A DNA stretch of 64,000 nucleotides from Pseudomonas typographi. Its GTDB lineage: Bacteria; Pseudomonadota; Gammaproteobacteria; Pseudomonadales; Pseudomonadaceae. Numbering within the stretch: position 1 is the first letter of the stretch; every line of letters begins with the position of its first letter. The stretch spans positions 47,516-111,515 of the forward strand of contig NZ_JAAOCA010000023.1 of the NCBI RefSeq assembly GCF_014694385.1. Direction: 5' to 3'. The notes beneath the pieces are model-generated. The model searched no databases. It saw only the letters and a list, made by a program, of their open reading frames with translations, and had not been told where the DNA came from. Below are positions 17,484-26,812 of the stretch, piece by piece. The position numbers and the translations under genes are program-made.

Positions 17484-17867
17484 ATCCTTGAACCCTCCGT
17501 CGCCTTCGCAATCACTTGCACAGTGGCGGCAGTTTACGCCCGTTGCAAACCCGCAATCCACCGTCGCGCCAAAGGCCGGCGTGGCCCTGCTTGCCGGGCC
17601 GGGTAGGGCGGTTAACAAAAGGCGCCCCTAGACGTTTGACTCATTCAAAAGCACCTACCCGTGGGTGTGTCGCCGGGCATGCATAGGTGAGCCCGCGAGC
17701 GGGTTTTGCGAGGTTTCCCCGACGAAAGGGCGCAATTGGCCTACAGTGAACAGGTTGGCGGATGAGCGCGGTGATTTTTCGGGTGGCTACATAGCGACCT
17801 CGGCGCGGGTATCTGGCCCGGCACCTTCGATCCATACGGATGTTCAATCGGATAAAGGAGCACCCTC

Positions 17868-18905
17868 GTGAAAGCGCTCGTCTACCTCGGCCCAGGTGAG
17901 AAATCCTGGACCGACAAGCCCACCCCGGCCATCGACAAGCCCACCGACGCCGTGGTTCGGCTGTTGCACACCACCATCTGCGGCACAGACCTGCACATTC
18001 TCGAGGGTGATGTACCGGAAGTCACCCCAGGGCGGGTGCTCGGCCATGAGGGTGTGGGTGTGGTAGAAACGGTGGGCGCGGCGGTTCGCAATTTCAAGCC
18101 GGGCGACCATGTGCTGATTTCGTGCGTAACCTCCTGCGGCAGTTGCACCAACTGCCGGCGCCAGATGTACTCGCATTGCGCCGATGGCGGGTGGATTCTG
18201 GGCCATACCATCGATGGCACCCAAGCCGAATACGTACGTATCCCCCATGCCGACAACAGCCTGTATCCGATCCCCGCGGGGGCCGATGAGCAAGCGCTGG
18301 TGATGTTGAGCGATATTCTCCCGACCGGCTTCGAAATCGGCGTGCTGGCGGGCAAGGTCAAGCCCGGCGACAGTGTGGCGATCGTCGGCGCCGGCCCGGT
18401 AGGCATGGCCGCACTGCTCACGGCGCAGTTTTATTCCCCGGCCATGCTGATCGTGGTCGACGCTGACCGCAATCGCCTGGAGGTCGCCCAAGGCTTTGGT
18501 GCCACTCACCTGATCGACATCAATAGCGAGAACGCGGTGCAGCGTATCTTCGAGCTAACCGATGGGGTAGGCGTCGACGTGGCGATCGAGGCCGTTGGCA
18601 TCCCGGCATCGTTCGACACCTGCCAGGCGGTGATTGCCCCGGGCGGCAACATCGCCAATGTGGGCGTGCATGGCAAAAGCGTCGAGCTGCACCTGGAAAA
18701 ACTATGGATCCAGAACATCAACCTCTCCACCGGCTTGGTCAATACCAATACCACGCCCATGCTGCTCAAGACCGTACAAGCCGGCAAGATCGATGCAAGC
18801 CAGTTGATCACCCATCGCTTTGCCTTGGCGGACATCCTCGCGGCATACGAGGTGTTTGGCAACGCCGCCCGGGAAAAGGCCATCAAGGTTATCCTCACCC
18901 AATAG
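17868..18905 (+). CDS. Zinc-dependent alcohol dehydrogenase
   Basis: A 345-residue medium-chain dehydrogenase. GGAG stands before the ATG. Catalytic zinc residues are in TTICGTDLHI and GHEGVG; the structural zinc motif is complete (CVTSCGSCTNCRRQMYSHC). The cofactor site is VAIVGAGPVGMAAL, with VVDADRNR indicating NAD. The family oxidises or reduces alcohols and aldehydes. It is followed after 29 bases by acetate kinase and then phosphoketolase, so it may deal with acetaldehyde or ethanol, or keep NADH in balance when acetyl phosphate is made. Confidence 0.93.
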   Translation: MKALVYLGPGEKSWTDKPTPAIDKPTDAVVRLLHTTICGTDLHILEGDVPEVTPGRVLGHEGVGVVETVGAAVRNFKPGDHVLISCVTSCGSCTNCRRQMYSHCADGGWILGHTIDGTQAEYVRIPHADNSLYPIPAGADEQALVMLSDILPTGFEIGVLAGKVKPGDSVAIVGAGPVGMAALLTAQFYSPAMLIVVDADRNRLEVAQGFGATHLIDINSENAVQRIFELTDGVGVDVAIEAVGIPASFDTCQAVIAPGGNIANVGVHGKSVELHLEKLWIQNINLSTGLVNTNTTPMLLKTVQAGKIDASQLITHRFALADILAAYEVFGNAAREKAIKVILTQ

Positions 18906-18934
18906 GCTCAGCCACCAAGCCGCAGGAGATGTGC

Positions 18935-20182
18935 ATGACGGCCGAAGCATTACACGACACCGCGCAGGGGCCAGGCGATGCGTTGCTGGTGCTCAATGCT
19001 GGCTCTTCAAGCATCAAGTTCTCGCTGTACCGCGCCACCCCCGACGTACAGGGGGAGCCGGTGCTGCGGGGCCAGGGCAGCCTTGAGCAACGGCCGGGGC
19101 AGTGGCGGCTGGCGTTTGTCGATGCATCGGGCAATGCCCAGCATGAACAGTGGCCGCTGCCCGAGGAGGGCGCACCGGGCGACAGCCTGGAACCGCTGGT
19201 AGCCTGGATCGAACGCCACACCGGTGCGCCGCTGGCCGCAGCCGGGCACCGCATCGTGCATGGTGGTAGCCGGCAAGCGGTGGCGGCACGGGTCGATGGC
19301 GCCTTGCTCGATGAACTGCAAGCCCTGACCCCCATAGCCCCCTTGCATCAACCGCTGTGCTTGGCGCCGGTTCGGTTTCTCGCCCGGCGCCACCCGCAGT
19401 TGCCCCAGGTCGCCTGTTTCGATACCGCGTTTCACCATACCCTCGATGCTCTGGAATGCCACTATGGCTTGCCGCGCCACCTCACGGACGAAGGCGTGCG
19501 GCGCTATGGGTTTCACGGGTTGTCTTACGAATACATCGCCGGCGCCTTGCCCGGCTACGACGCCGAGGCTGCCCGCGGCCGCACCATCGTCGCCCACTTG
19601 GGCAATGGCGCCAGCCTGTGCGCGTTGCACAAGGGGCGCAGCCGTGCCACCAGCATGGGCTTCACCACGCTGGATGGCTTGCTGATGGGCAGCCGCCCCG
19701 GCCATCTGGACCCAGGCATCCTGCTGTACTTGCTGCGTGAACGTGGCCTGTCGGTTCAGGCACTGGAGCACTTGCTGTACCACGAGTGTGGTTTGCTCGG
19801 GGTATCCGGCGGTATTTCCGGCGACATGCGCGAGCTGTTGGCCAGTGATAGCAGCGCGGCACGCGAGGCGGTGGCCTTGTATGTGCATAACGTGGTGCGA
19901 GAAATCGGCGCATTCAGCGCGGTGCTCGGCGGGCTGGATGCCGTGGTGCTTACCGGCGGCATCGGTGAGCATGCGGCGGCGGTGCGCGCGGGCATCCTGC
20001 GTGGCTGCGCCTGGCTGGGTGTGCAGTTGGACGAGCAGGCCAACGAGGCGGCCGGCCCCCGTTTATCACGCCCGGGCAGCCCGGTGAGCGCCTGGATGAT
20101 CCCCACCGACGAAGACCGGGTGATCGCCCGGCACACATTGAAGTTGCTACGCGGCAACGCCCGCGGGCAGCCGCCGCAATAA
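18935..20182 (+). CDS. ackA: Acetate kinase
   Basis: A 415-residue enzyme converting acetyl phosphate and ADP to acetate and ATP (reversible). The family motifs are all present: LLVLNAGSSSIKFSLY at the start, AGHRIVHGG, CFDTAFHHT, RYGFHGLSYEY, VAHLGNGASLCAL, MGFTTLDGLLMGSRPGHLDPG and VLTGGIGEHAAAVR. GCAGGAGATGTGC precedes the ATG at 18935; a longer frame only reads through the dehydrogenase gene. Placed directly before phosphoketolase, it should harvest ATP from the acetyl phosphate that enzyme makes. No phosphotransacetylase gene is next to it. Confidence 0.95.
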   Translation: MTAEALHDTAQGPGDALLVLNAGSSSIKFSLYRATPDVQGEPVLRGQGSLEQRPGQWRLAFVDASGNAQHEQWPLPEEGAPGDSLEPLVAWIERHTGAPLAAAGHRIVHGGSRQAVAARVDGALLDELQALTPIAPLHQPLCLAPVRFLARRHPQLPQVACFDTAFHHTLDALECHYGLPRHLTDEGVRRYGFHGLSYEYIAGALPGYDAEAARGRTIVAHLGNGASLCALHKGRSRATSMGFTTLDGLLMGSRPGHLDPGILLYLLRERGLSVQALEHLLYHECGLLGVSGGISGDMRELLASDSSAAREAVALYVHNVVREIGAFSAVLGGLDAVVLTGGIGEHAAAVRAGILRGCAWLGVQLDEQANEAAGPRLSRPGSPVSAWMIPTDEDRVIARHTLKLLRGNARGQPPQ

Positions 20183-20240
20183 CCCGCAGCCCTGGGCCTG
20201 CGCCTAGCAGGATGTTCATGTCAGCTTTCACGGAGTCGCT

Positions 20241-22736
20241 ATGTTCACCTTCAACCCGCAATTTTCCAGCGCCGACGATTCAAGCACCCTGGCCCTTCCG
20301 GCCGTGGCCCCAGGTGGCCCCTTGGCCCCGCAATTGCTCGACCGCATGCACCGTTATTGGCAGGCGGCCAATTACCTGTGCGTGGGCCAGATTTACCTGA
20401 AGGCCAACCCGCTGTTGCGCGAACCCCTGGCTGTGGAGCACATCAAACCCAGGCTATTGGGCCATTGGGGCACCTCGGCCGGGCAGAATTTCATTTATGT
20501 CCACCTCAACCGTTTGATCAGCGAACAGCTCGCGCAAATGGTGTACATATCCGGGCCCGGGCATGGCGGCCCCACGCTTAATGCCTGCGCCTGGCTTGAG
20601 GGGACGTACACCGACGTACACCCGGACATCACCGCCGACGAAGCGGGTATGCTGCGGTTTTTCCGCAGCTTCTCCACCCCCGGCGGCGTACCCAGCCACT
20701 GCGGCCCGCACACGCCAAACTCGCTGCACGAGGGCGGCGAACTGGGCTATTCGCTGGTGCACGCATTCGGCGCTGTGTTCGACAACCCGGACCTGCTGGT
20801 GGCCTGTGTGGTGGGTGACGGCGAAGCCGAGACGTGCCCGCTGGAGGGCAGTTGGAAGAGCGTGCGTTTTCTGAACCCCCGCCACGACGGCGCGGTACTG
20901 CCGATTCTGCACCTTAACGGCTACAAGATTTCCGGCCCCACCGTGGAGGCGCGCACCGACGACGCTGACTTGATCGAGCTATACCAGGGCCGGGGCTACG
21001 CGCCGATTATCGTCGCGGGCGACGACCTGCCCGGCATGCACCAGCGCTTTGCCGCCGCCCTCGACGCAGCTTATGCCCAGGTGCGGGACATCCAACGCCA
21101 GGCCCGAGAGCAAGGCGTTACCAAGCGGCCGCGCTGGCCGATGATCATCCTGCGTAGCCCGAAAGGCTGGACAGGCCCCAAAGTGGTCGACGACCTGCCC
21201 GTGGAGGGCACGTTCCGCGCCCACCAGGTGCCATTGGCCAACGTGTTGGAAAACCCTGAGCATTTGGCGCAATTGGAAGCCTGGATGCGCAGTTACAACC
21301 CACAGAGCTTGTTCGATGACAAGGGCTCGTTGATCGCGGAATTGCAAGCGTTGACGCCGCCCGCACCCTTGCGCTTGGGTGCGGTGCCTCATGTGAATGG
21401 CGGGCGCTTGCTCACCGCGTTGGACCTTCCGAATTTTGCCGATTACGGTTTGCATGTGCCGGGGCCGGGGCAGGTGATCGCCGAAGCGCCACGGAAGTTG
21501 GGCGAGTACCTGCGCGACGTGATCCGGGCCAACCCGCGTAATTTCCGCCTGTTCGGCCCGGATGAAACCAACTCCAATCGCCTGAACGCGGTGTTCGAGG
21601 CCACCGGCCGCACGGCTGCCGGGCCGCTGCTGGGCGTCGACGACCACCTCTCGGTTGATGGCCGGGTGATGGAGGTATTGAGCGAGCACCTGTGCGAAGG
21701 CTGGCTCGAAGGCTATTTGTTGACCGGCCGCCATGGCATGTGGTCGACCTACGAGGCGTTCGCTCAAGTGGTCGATTCGATGGTGACCCAACACGCCAAG
21801 TGGTTGCAGCAATGCCGGGACTTCGCCTGGCGGCGGCCATTGGCCTCGCTCAACATCCTGCTGACCAGCCATGCCTGGCGCAATGACCACAATGGTTTCA
21901 GCCACCAGTCCACGGGCTTCGTCGACAATGTGCTGCAACGCCGTTCCGACGTGGTGCGGGTGTATTATCCGCCAGACTCCAACTGCCTGGTCAATGTGTT
22001 CGACCATTGCCTGCGCAGCCGCAATTACGTCAATGTGGTGACCTGCGGCAAACAGCCGGACTTCCAATGGCTGGATTTCGAACAGGCGCTCAAGCACTGT
22101 TCGCAAGGCGCGTCGATATGGGATTTTGCCACCAACGACGCCGGTGCCGACCCGGATATTGTGTTGGCCTGCGCTGGGGACGTGCCCACCACTGAGGCGG
22201 TGGCAGCGTCATGGTTGTTGCAAAAGCACGTGCCGGGTATTCGCGTGCGATTGGTCAATGTGGTCGACCTGAGCATCCTCGCCAGCCCCGAGTCTCGGCC
22301 GCATGGCATGGACCATGTGTCGTTCGAGGCGCTGTTCACGCGGGAGGCACCGGTGATGTTCGCCTTCCACGGGTCTACCTGGGTCATTCATTCGCTGGTC
22401 CATGGGCGGGCCAACGAGGCGCGGTTCCATGTGCGGGGTTTTTCCGACCGCGGCACCACCACCACCCCCTTCGACATGGTGGTGCTGAACAACATGAGCC
22501 GCTTCCAACTCGCCATCGATGCCTTAAGCCATGTGCCGCGGCTGCGCTCAAGCAGCCTTAACGCCATGAGTTATTTCGAAGAGCAACTGCGCACCCACCA
22601 CACGTATATCCGCCAGCACTTCGAAGACATGCCCGACATCCGCAATTGGCACTGGACAGCCGACTTCAGCCAACCGCAAAGCCCACCCCCCTTGGCCAAG
22701 GGCCAGGCGCGCGGCCAGACGTTTACCGATGCGTGA
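20241..22736 (+). CDS. xfp: Phosphoketolase (xylulose-5-P/fructose-6-P)
   Basis: An 831-residue thiamine-diphosphate enzyme that splits xylulose-5-phosphate (and often fructose-6-phosphate) with phosphate into acetyl phosphate and glyceraldehyde-3-P or erythrose-4-P. The length is full. Motifs include HWGTSAGQNFIYVHLNR, ISGPGHGGPTLNACAWLEG, SHCGPHTPNSLHEGGELGY, the diphosphate motif GDGEAET...NGYKISG, and HGMWSTYEAFAQVVDSM in the second domain. It lies 58 bases after ackA. This gives the cell a bypass of lower glycolysis that yields ATP without pyruvate dehydrogenase. Confidence 0.96.
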   Translation: MFTFNPQFSSADDSSTLALPAVAPGGPLAPQLLDRMHRYWQAANYLCVGQIYLKANPLLREPLAVEHIKPRLLGHWGTSAGQNFIYVHLNRLISEQLAQMVYISGPGHGGPTLNACAWLEGTYTDVHPDITADEAGMLRFFRSFSTPGGVPSHCGPHTPNSLHEGGELGYSLVHAFGAVFDNPDLLVACVVGDGEAETCPLEGSWKSVRFLNPRHDGAVLPILHLNGYKISGPTVEARTDDADLIELYQGRGYAPIIVAGDDLPGMHQRFAAALDAAYAQVRDIQRQAREQGVTKRPRWPMIILRSPKGWTGPKVVDDLPVEGTFRAHQVPLANVLENPEHLAQLEAWMRSYNPQSLFDDKGSLIAELQALTPPAPLRLGAVPHVNGGRLLTALDLPNFADYGLHVPGPGQVIAEAPRKLGEYLRDVIRANPRNFRLFGPDETNSNRLNAVFEATGRTAAGPLLGVDDHLSVDGRVMEVLSEHLCEGWLEGYLLTGRHGMWSTYEAFAQVVDSMVTQHAKWLQQCRDFAWRRPLASLNILLTSHAWRNDHNGFSHQSTGFVDNVLQRRSDVVRVYYPPDSNCLVNVFDHCLRSRNYVNVVTCGKQPDFQWLDFEQALKHCSQGASIWDFATNDAGADPDIVLACAGDVPTTEAVAASWLLQKHVPGIRVRLVNVVDLSILASPESRPHGMDHVSFEALFTREAPVMFAFHGSTWVIHSLVHGRANEARFHVRGFSDRGTTTTPFDMVVLNNMSRFQLAIDALSHVPRLRSSSLNAMSYFEEQLRTHHTYIRQHFEDMPDIRNWHWTADFSQPQSPPPLAKGQARGQTFTDA

Positions 22737-22776
22737 GCGGCCGGTGCAGTTGAATGATCAGCGAGCGAAGTGATTG

Positions 22777-24264
22777 ATGAGTGAGCGTACATCCCAAGCC
22801 ACACCGGCGGCCGCGGTGCGGTTCCCCCTGGGCTTGATCGCCGCCTGCCTGGCGCTGGTGGCGGTGCTTCTCTTACCGTTGCCGGCTGACCTACCGGTAG
22901 CCGGGCATCGGATGTTGGCGATCCTGGTATTCGCGGTAACGGTATGGGTCACCGAAGCGGTGTCGTATGAAGCCAGCGCGATCATGATCACTTCATTGAT
23001 GGCGATACTGATCGGCACGGCGCCCACCGTGCACGACCCGTCGCTGGTCTACGGCTCTTCGGCGGGTATCTCCATGGCGTTGAGCGGGTTTTCCAACCCG
23101 GCCCTGGCGTTGGTAGTGGGGGCGTTGTTCCTGGCCGCGGCGATGACCTATACCGGCTTGGACCGGCGCATCGCGCTGGTCACGCTGTCGAAGGTCGGTG
23201 CCAGTACCCGGCGGATTTTGCTGGGTGCCATGCTGGTGATTGTGCTGCTTAGCCTCGTGGTGCCCAGCGCCACGGCGCGCAGCGCCTGTGTGGTGCCGAT
23301 CATGGTAGGGGTGATCGCCGCCTTCGGTGTGGCCAAGCGTTCCAATATCGCGGCGGGGATCATGATCATCGTTGCCCAGGGCACCAGCATCTGGAATGTC
23401 GGCATTCAAACTGCCGCGGCGCAAAACCTGTTGACGGTCGGCTTTATGGATAAAATGCTCGGCCAGCGCGTGTCGTGGCTGGACTGGCTGATTGCCGGCG
23501 CGCCATGGGCGCTGATCATGTCGGGAGTATTGATCGCCCTGGTGTTGAAAATCCTCCCGCCGGAAACCGACAGCATACCGGGCGGCATGGCCGCGGTGAA
23601 GCGCAACCTGGCCGAACTGGGGCCGATGACCGGGCCGCAAAAGCGCTTGGCCGCCGTGTCGGTATTGTTGCTGCTGGGTTGGGCGACCGAGGGTAAACTG
23701 CACCCCTTCGACACCACCTCGACCACCTATGCCGGGCTGGTTTGGTTGTTGCTGCCGCGTTTCGGTGTGATGAACTGGAAAGACGTACAAGCCAGCATCC
23801 CCTGGGGCACGGTGATCGTGTTCGGCGTCGGTATCAGCCTGGGTACCGCGCTGCTGACCACTCAGGCGGGGCAGTGGCTGGGCGTCCAGGTCGTGCAGCA
23901 CACCGGCTTGGACCGGATCGGTACGTTAGGCGTGTTCGCGGTGCTTAGCGGCTTCTTGATTCTGATTCACCTGGGTTTCGCCAGTGCCACGGCGTTGACC
24001 TCGGCGATGCTGCCCATCCTGGTCGCGGTGTTGCAAACCTTGCCCGGCGATTTCAGCCGGTTGGGCATGGCCATGCTGTTGGGCTTTGCCGTCAGTTTTG
24101 GCTTCATACTGCCTATCAACGCGCCACAAAACATGGTGTGCCTGGGTACCGATACCTTTAACCCTAAGCAGTTCGCCTTGGTGGGCGGTGCGGTCAGCCT
24201 GATCGGTTACTTGTTGCTGCTGCTGTTCGCGGCAACCTATTGGGCGTGGCTAGGCTGGATGTGA
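22777..24264 (+). CDS. DASS (SLC13) family anion transporter
   Basis: A 495-residue inner-membrane protein with about 11-12 hydrophobic segments. The family motifs are visible: VTEAVSYEASAIMITSLMAILIG, LVVPSATARSACVVPIMVGVIAAF with the SNT-like clamp, and near the end GFILPINAPQNMVCLGTDTFNPKQF, the second clamp. DASS carriers move dicarboxylates, citrate or sulfate with sodium or by exchange. Its place behind phosphoketolase suggests import or export of a carboxylate, perhaps linked to acetate or succinate flow; the substrate is not known. Confidence 0.88.
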   Translation: MSERTSQATPAAAVRFPLGLIAACLALVAVLLLPLPADLPVAGHRMLAILVFAVTVWVTEAVSYEASAIMITSLMAILIGTAPTVHDPSLVYGSSAGISMALSGFSNPALALVVGALFLAAAMTYTGLDRRIALVTLSKVGASTRRILLGAMLVIVLLSLVVPSATARSACVVPIMVGVIAAFGVAKRSNIAAGIMIIVAQGTSIWNVGIQTAAAQNLLTVGFMDKMLGQRVSWLDWLIAGAPWALIMSGVLIALVLKILPPETDSIPGGMAAVKRNLAELGPMTGPQKRLAAVSVLLLLGWATEGKLHPFDTTSTTYAGLVWLLLPRFGVMNWKDVQASIPWGTVIVFGVGISLGTALLTTQAGQWLGVQVVQHTGLDRIGTLGVFAVLSGFLILIHLGFASATALTSAMLPILVAVLQTLPGDFSRLGMAMLLGFAVSFGFILPINAPQNMVCLGTDTFNPKQFALVGGAVSLIGYLLLLLFAATYWAWLGWM

Positions 24265-24296
24265 TCAGCTTTGCCGCGCCGCGCCGGGCGCTTTCA

Positions 24297-25015
24297 CTAG
24301 GGAGCGGAGCCCGTAAAGGCGTTATTCGTAGCGTTGCCGCCGCACTGAGCTGACGCCATTTCCGAGCTGATACGGCTGACCAAGCGCTTGTCTTGCGCCG
24401 CTGCGCTGCCCAGGCCCAACCGCTTGGCCGTCACTTGCAGCTGCGCGGCGCCCGCTTGTTTCTGCCTGTGCACAGAGCGCAGGCGCAGGTGGGCGTTGTC
24501 GAAGTTGTGCAGCATCAGGCTGCGCACTTGGATTTCTTCGTCGGCGCGGCACACCACGCGCCGCACAATCGCTGTTCCTCTTCGTTGGCCGGCAGCACCT
24601 GCTGGCGATTCAAGCGCAGGGCTATGTCGCGCAACAGCACGTTCGCACACAGCACCATCAAGCTGCCCAAGGCGGCCTCAAGCAACAGCCCCATGCCGCA
24701 CAGCACGCTAACGGCTGCCGTGCAGCAGAGCGTGGCCGCGGTATTAAGCCCGCGAAAGTTGAACCCATCGCGCATGATCACACCGCCCCCCAGAAACCCG
24801 ATGCCTGACACCACATAGGCGGCGATCCGCGACGCATCGCCGGCCAAGCCTGGAACGGCCTGCATCATCAACACGAACAAGCAAGCGCCAATACTGACCA
24901 GCGCGTTGGTGCGCAGGCCGGTGAGGCGCTGGCGCCGTTGCCGTTCGGCACCGATCAAGGCCCCGAGTACCAAAGCTGCGAACACACGCAGCACAAACCC
25001 TTTCCAATCCATCAT
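24297..25015 (-). pseudogene. MgtC/SapB-family membrane protein, frameshifted
   Basis: The first part (from 25015 or 25012) is a normal MgtC family protein: membrane helices with LGALIGAERQRRQRLTGLRTNALVSIGACLFV, ASRIAAYVVSGIGFLGGGVIMRDG and GLNTAATLCCTAAVSVLCGMG. Around 24565 the frame changes: one frame ends at 24515, while the usual soluble domain continues in another (IVRRVVCRADEEIQVRSLML to stop at 24297). A one-base deletion (or two-base insertion) near 24562-24572 explains this. The membrane part alone could still be made. Members relate to magnesium or acid stress. Confidence 0.75.
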
Positions 25016-25344
25016 TTTTTTATTCCACAACCGAGGCATGCGCCTGCCGGGGCCGGCGCTACAGGTATTCATTGGGATTGCGAAAGGCCATGCCCGGCCG
25101 GGCAGGCCGGGGGCAGAGAAAAGGGGCAAACATAGGGTCGGAAAAGGCGGTGGTTGCCACTGTTCACGCGGGGGTGCGAGGCAGTGGCAACAGGGCTGCT
25201 GAACTGGGCTCGCGGGTTAGGCCTGTCGCAATCGACTGGGGCTGGCGTCCAATTCAGGCTCCTGTAGTTAAAGGCGGGGCGAATCTACCGCGGTGAAAAT
25301 AACCCGTCAATTCTGTGGCGGGTCAATTTAAATCAGTTTGCGCC
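25016..25344. other. Non-coding stretch between mgtC relic and cinA-C gene
   Basis: About 330 bases. I see no gene with a credible start or homology on either strand, and no clear hairpin with a T-run. Confidence 0.45.
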
Positions 25345-25866
25345 CTAAGCGCTTTCGCCGTGCAGCGCACGGCGATGAAAATGCTGAATCTGCCCTAGGG
25401 CGAAACAGGAGGCGTAATGGATGATCGCCTCGCGGTCACCGAAGAACCGCTGCGTGCGAGAAAACAAATGCAAGTTGCCTTGAATGTCGAAGGCCCAGGC
25501 AAAACACACTGTACCGGGGGGTATCCCGTCCATGGGTTGGTCGCCGGCGATCCCGGTGGTCGCGACGGCTACGTTGGCGGTGCTGTTGCGCAAGGCGCCG
25601 GTCGCCATTTCACGGGCGACCTCTTCGCTGGTCAGGGTAAAGGTGTCGATCGTTCTCGCGTTTACCCCCAGCAAGCGGATCTTCGCCTGGGGCGAGTACA
25701 CCACATGGCCGCTCTCGATCACCTGGCCACTGCCCGGTACCACGCCTAAAGCCGCCGTAATACGCCCCGCAGTGCAGGACTCGGCCGTAGTGAGGTAGAG
25801 CTTGTGCTCAGTGAGGTAGGCCATCAATGCCTCGATGTCCTGGATGAACGCCCGTGGAATGTCCAT
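25345..25866 (-). CDS. CinA C-terminal domain protein, nicotinamide-nucleotide amidase (PncC type)
   Basis: A 173-residue stand-alone CinA C-terminal domain. Family members deamidate nicotinamide mononucleotide to nicotinate mononucleotide, recycling NAD breakdown products in the cytoplasm. The motifs are clear: LTTAESCTAGRITAALGVVPGSG with the nucleophilic Ser in AESCT, VVYSPQAKIRLLGV, and VATTGIAGDQPMDGIPPGTVCFAWAF. Most Pseudomonas also carry a copy beside recA; this is probably an additional, more divergent one. Monocistronic. Confidence 0.88.
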   Translation of the reverse strand: MDIPRAFIQDIEALMAYLTEHKLYLTTAESCTAGRITAALGVVPGSGQVIESGHVVYSPQAKIRLLGVNARTIDTFTLTSEEVAREMATGALRNSTANVAVATTGIAGDQPMDGIPPGTVCFAWAFDIQGNLHLFSRTQRFFGDREAIIHYASCFALGQIQHFHRRALHGESA

Positions 25867-26079
25867 GTCAAGCTCCAGTGCCGTGCCGTGTTATTCAGAG
25901 TCCATCGCCGGGGCGCAGTTCTGTGCCCTTTTTAGCACTCCCCTGGAGCGCTGCGCTGTTACGCCAGATAGGCGTGGGGGCGGCGCCCGGCCATCAAATA
26001 GCGAAATGCCGGGCAATGGCAGGTGTGTAATGCGCGCAATTGATCCGCGTGAGGTGCGAATGGGCCTGACCCACCGAAA

Positions 26080-26784
26080 ACGCCGCGCCGGCTCGGCTTC
26101 AGCAAGGCTGAAAGGCAGCTTCTGGAGTGTTTCGGAGCACGTTTGATCGGTAAGGTTATGCTGGCCGATGGGGCCACACCCAAGCAAGTTATTGCTCACT
26201 ACCTTGCCCGGCAGTGCACGTTGGGCAAGCATTAGTTCTATACGGATCAATTCTCCAATAAAGGGGCTTTATACGCGCACCGCTACCAGACAGCGCCAGA
26301 ACTGGCCTCTCAGTTGAAAGCGATAGGCGTAGGAAAGGAACTGGTTTTTATCGGGTGTGCCGGGACGGGCGCAAGCTTTATGGGAATAGTGCAGGGCTTG
26401 ACCGATGCAGGCTTTGAGGTGATCGGCGTGCTCGTGGAACCCAAAGGGTGCGATAGCAAAAGCGGCACTTTTGCAGAGCATCGCCTTGAAGTATCTGCGG
26501 CGGGTGTTGTGCCACCCTTTGTGGATTGGCAGCACGTTAATGAATGTGTTTGGGTAAGTACCCGCACTATGCTCGAAGCGCAACGCGAGTGTTTCAAGCG
26601 CCACGGGCTGTTCATGGGTAATACCGCGGCGGCATGCCTAGCCGCCGCGGGGTGGCCGGGTGAGGCGAAATGGTATAGCCGCGCGACGCTCATAACGCTC
26701 GCCTACGATTCCGAGCCGTGGTACGACGACCTTTGCGTTGCGTCACCCGCCAGGCCCCTGGCCACCGATGTACAGCCCGTGTAG
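26080..26784 (+). pseudogene. Remnant of a PLP-dependent cysteine-synthase-family enzyme
   Basis: One frame from about 26080 reads ARLIGKVMLADGATPKQVIAHYLA, hits a TAG at 26233-26235, and goes on through FYTDQFSNKGALYAHRYQT to FIGCAGTGASFMGIVQGL and GLFMGNTAAACLAAA. The glycine-rich phosphate loop (here GCAGTGAS) and the C-terminal G-x-S/T-AA helix correspond to those of CysK or cystathionine beta-synthase. The catalytic lysine part is gone. From the last start (26314) a 156-residue piece could still be translated, but it cannot be an active enzyme. Confidence 0.6.
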
Positions 26785-26812
26785 TGAGCCATCCGCCGCC
26801 GCACCATGGGTT

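Noticed and set aside
17636..17648. TTGACTCATTCAA upstream of the dehydrogenase, considered as an Anr/FNR site
   Set aside because: The spacing is one base short of TTGAT-N4-ATCAA and one base differs; it is also over 200 bases from the start.
20979..22106. A 375-codon minus-strand frame opposite the phosphoketolase gene
   Set aside because: Antisense shadow of a full-length conserved enzyme.
1610..26155. A 14-base identity (GTTTGATCGGTAAG) between about 1610 and 26141
   Set aside because: A match of this length is expected by chance several times in 64 kb and the flanks do not align.
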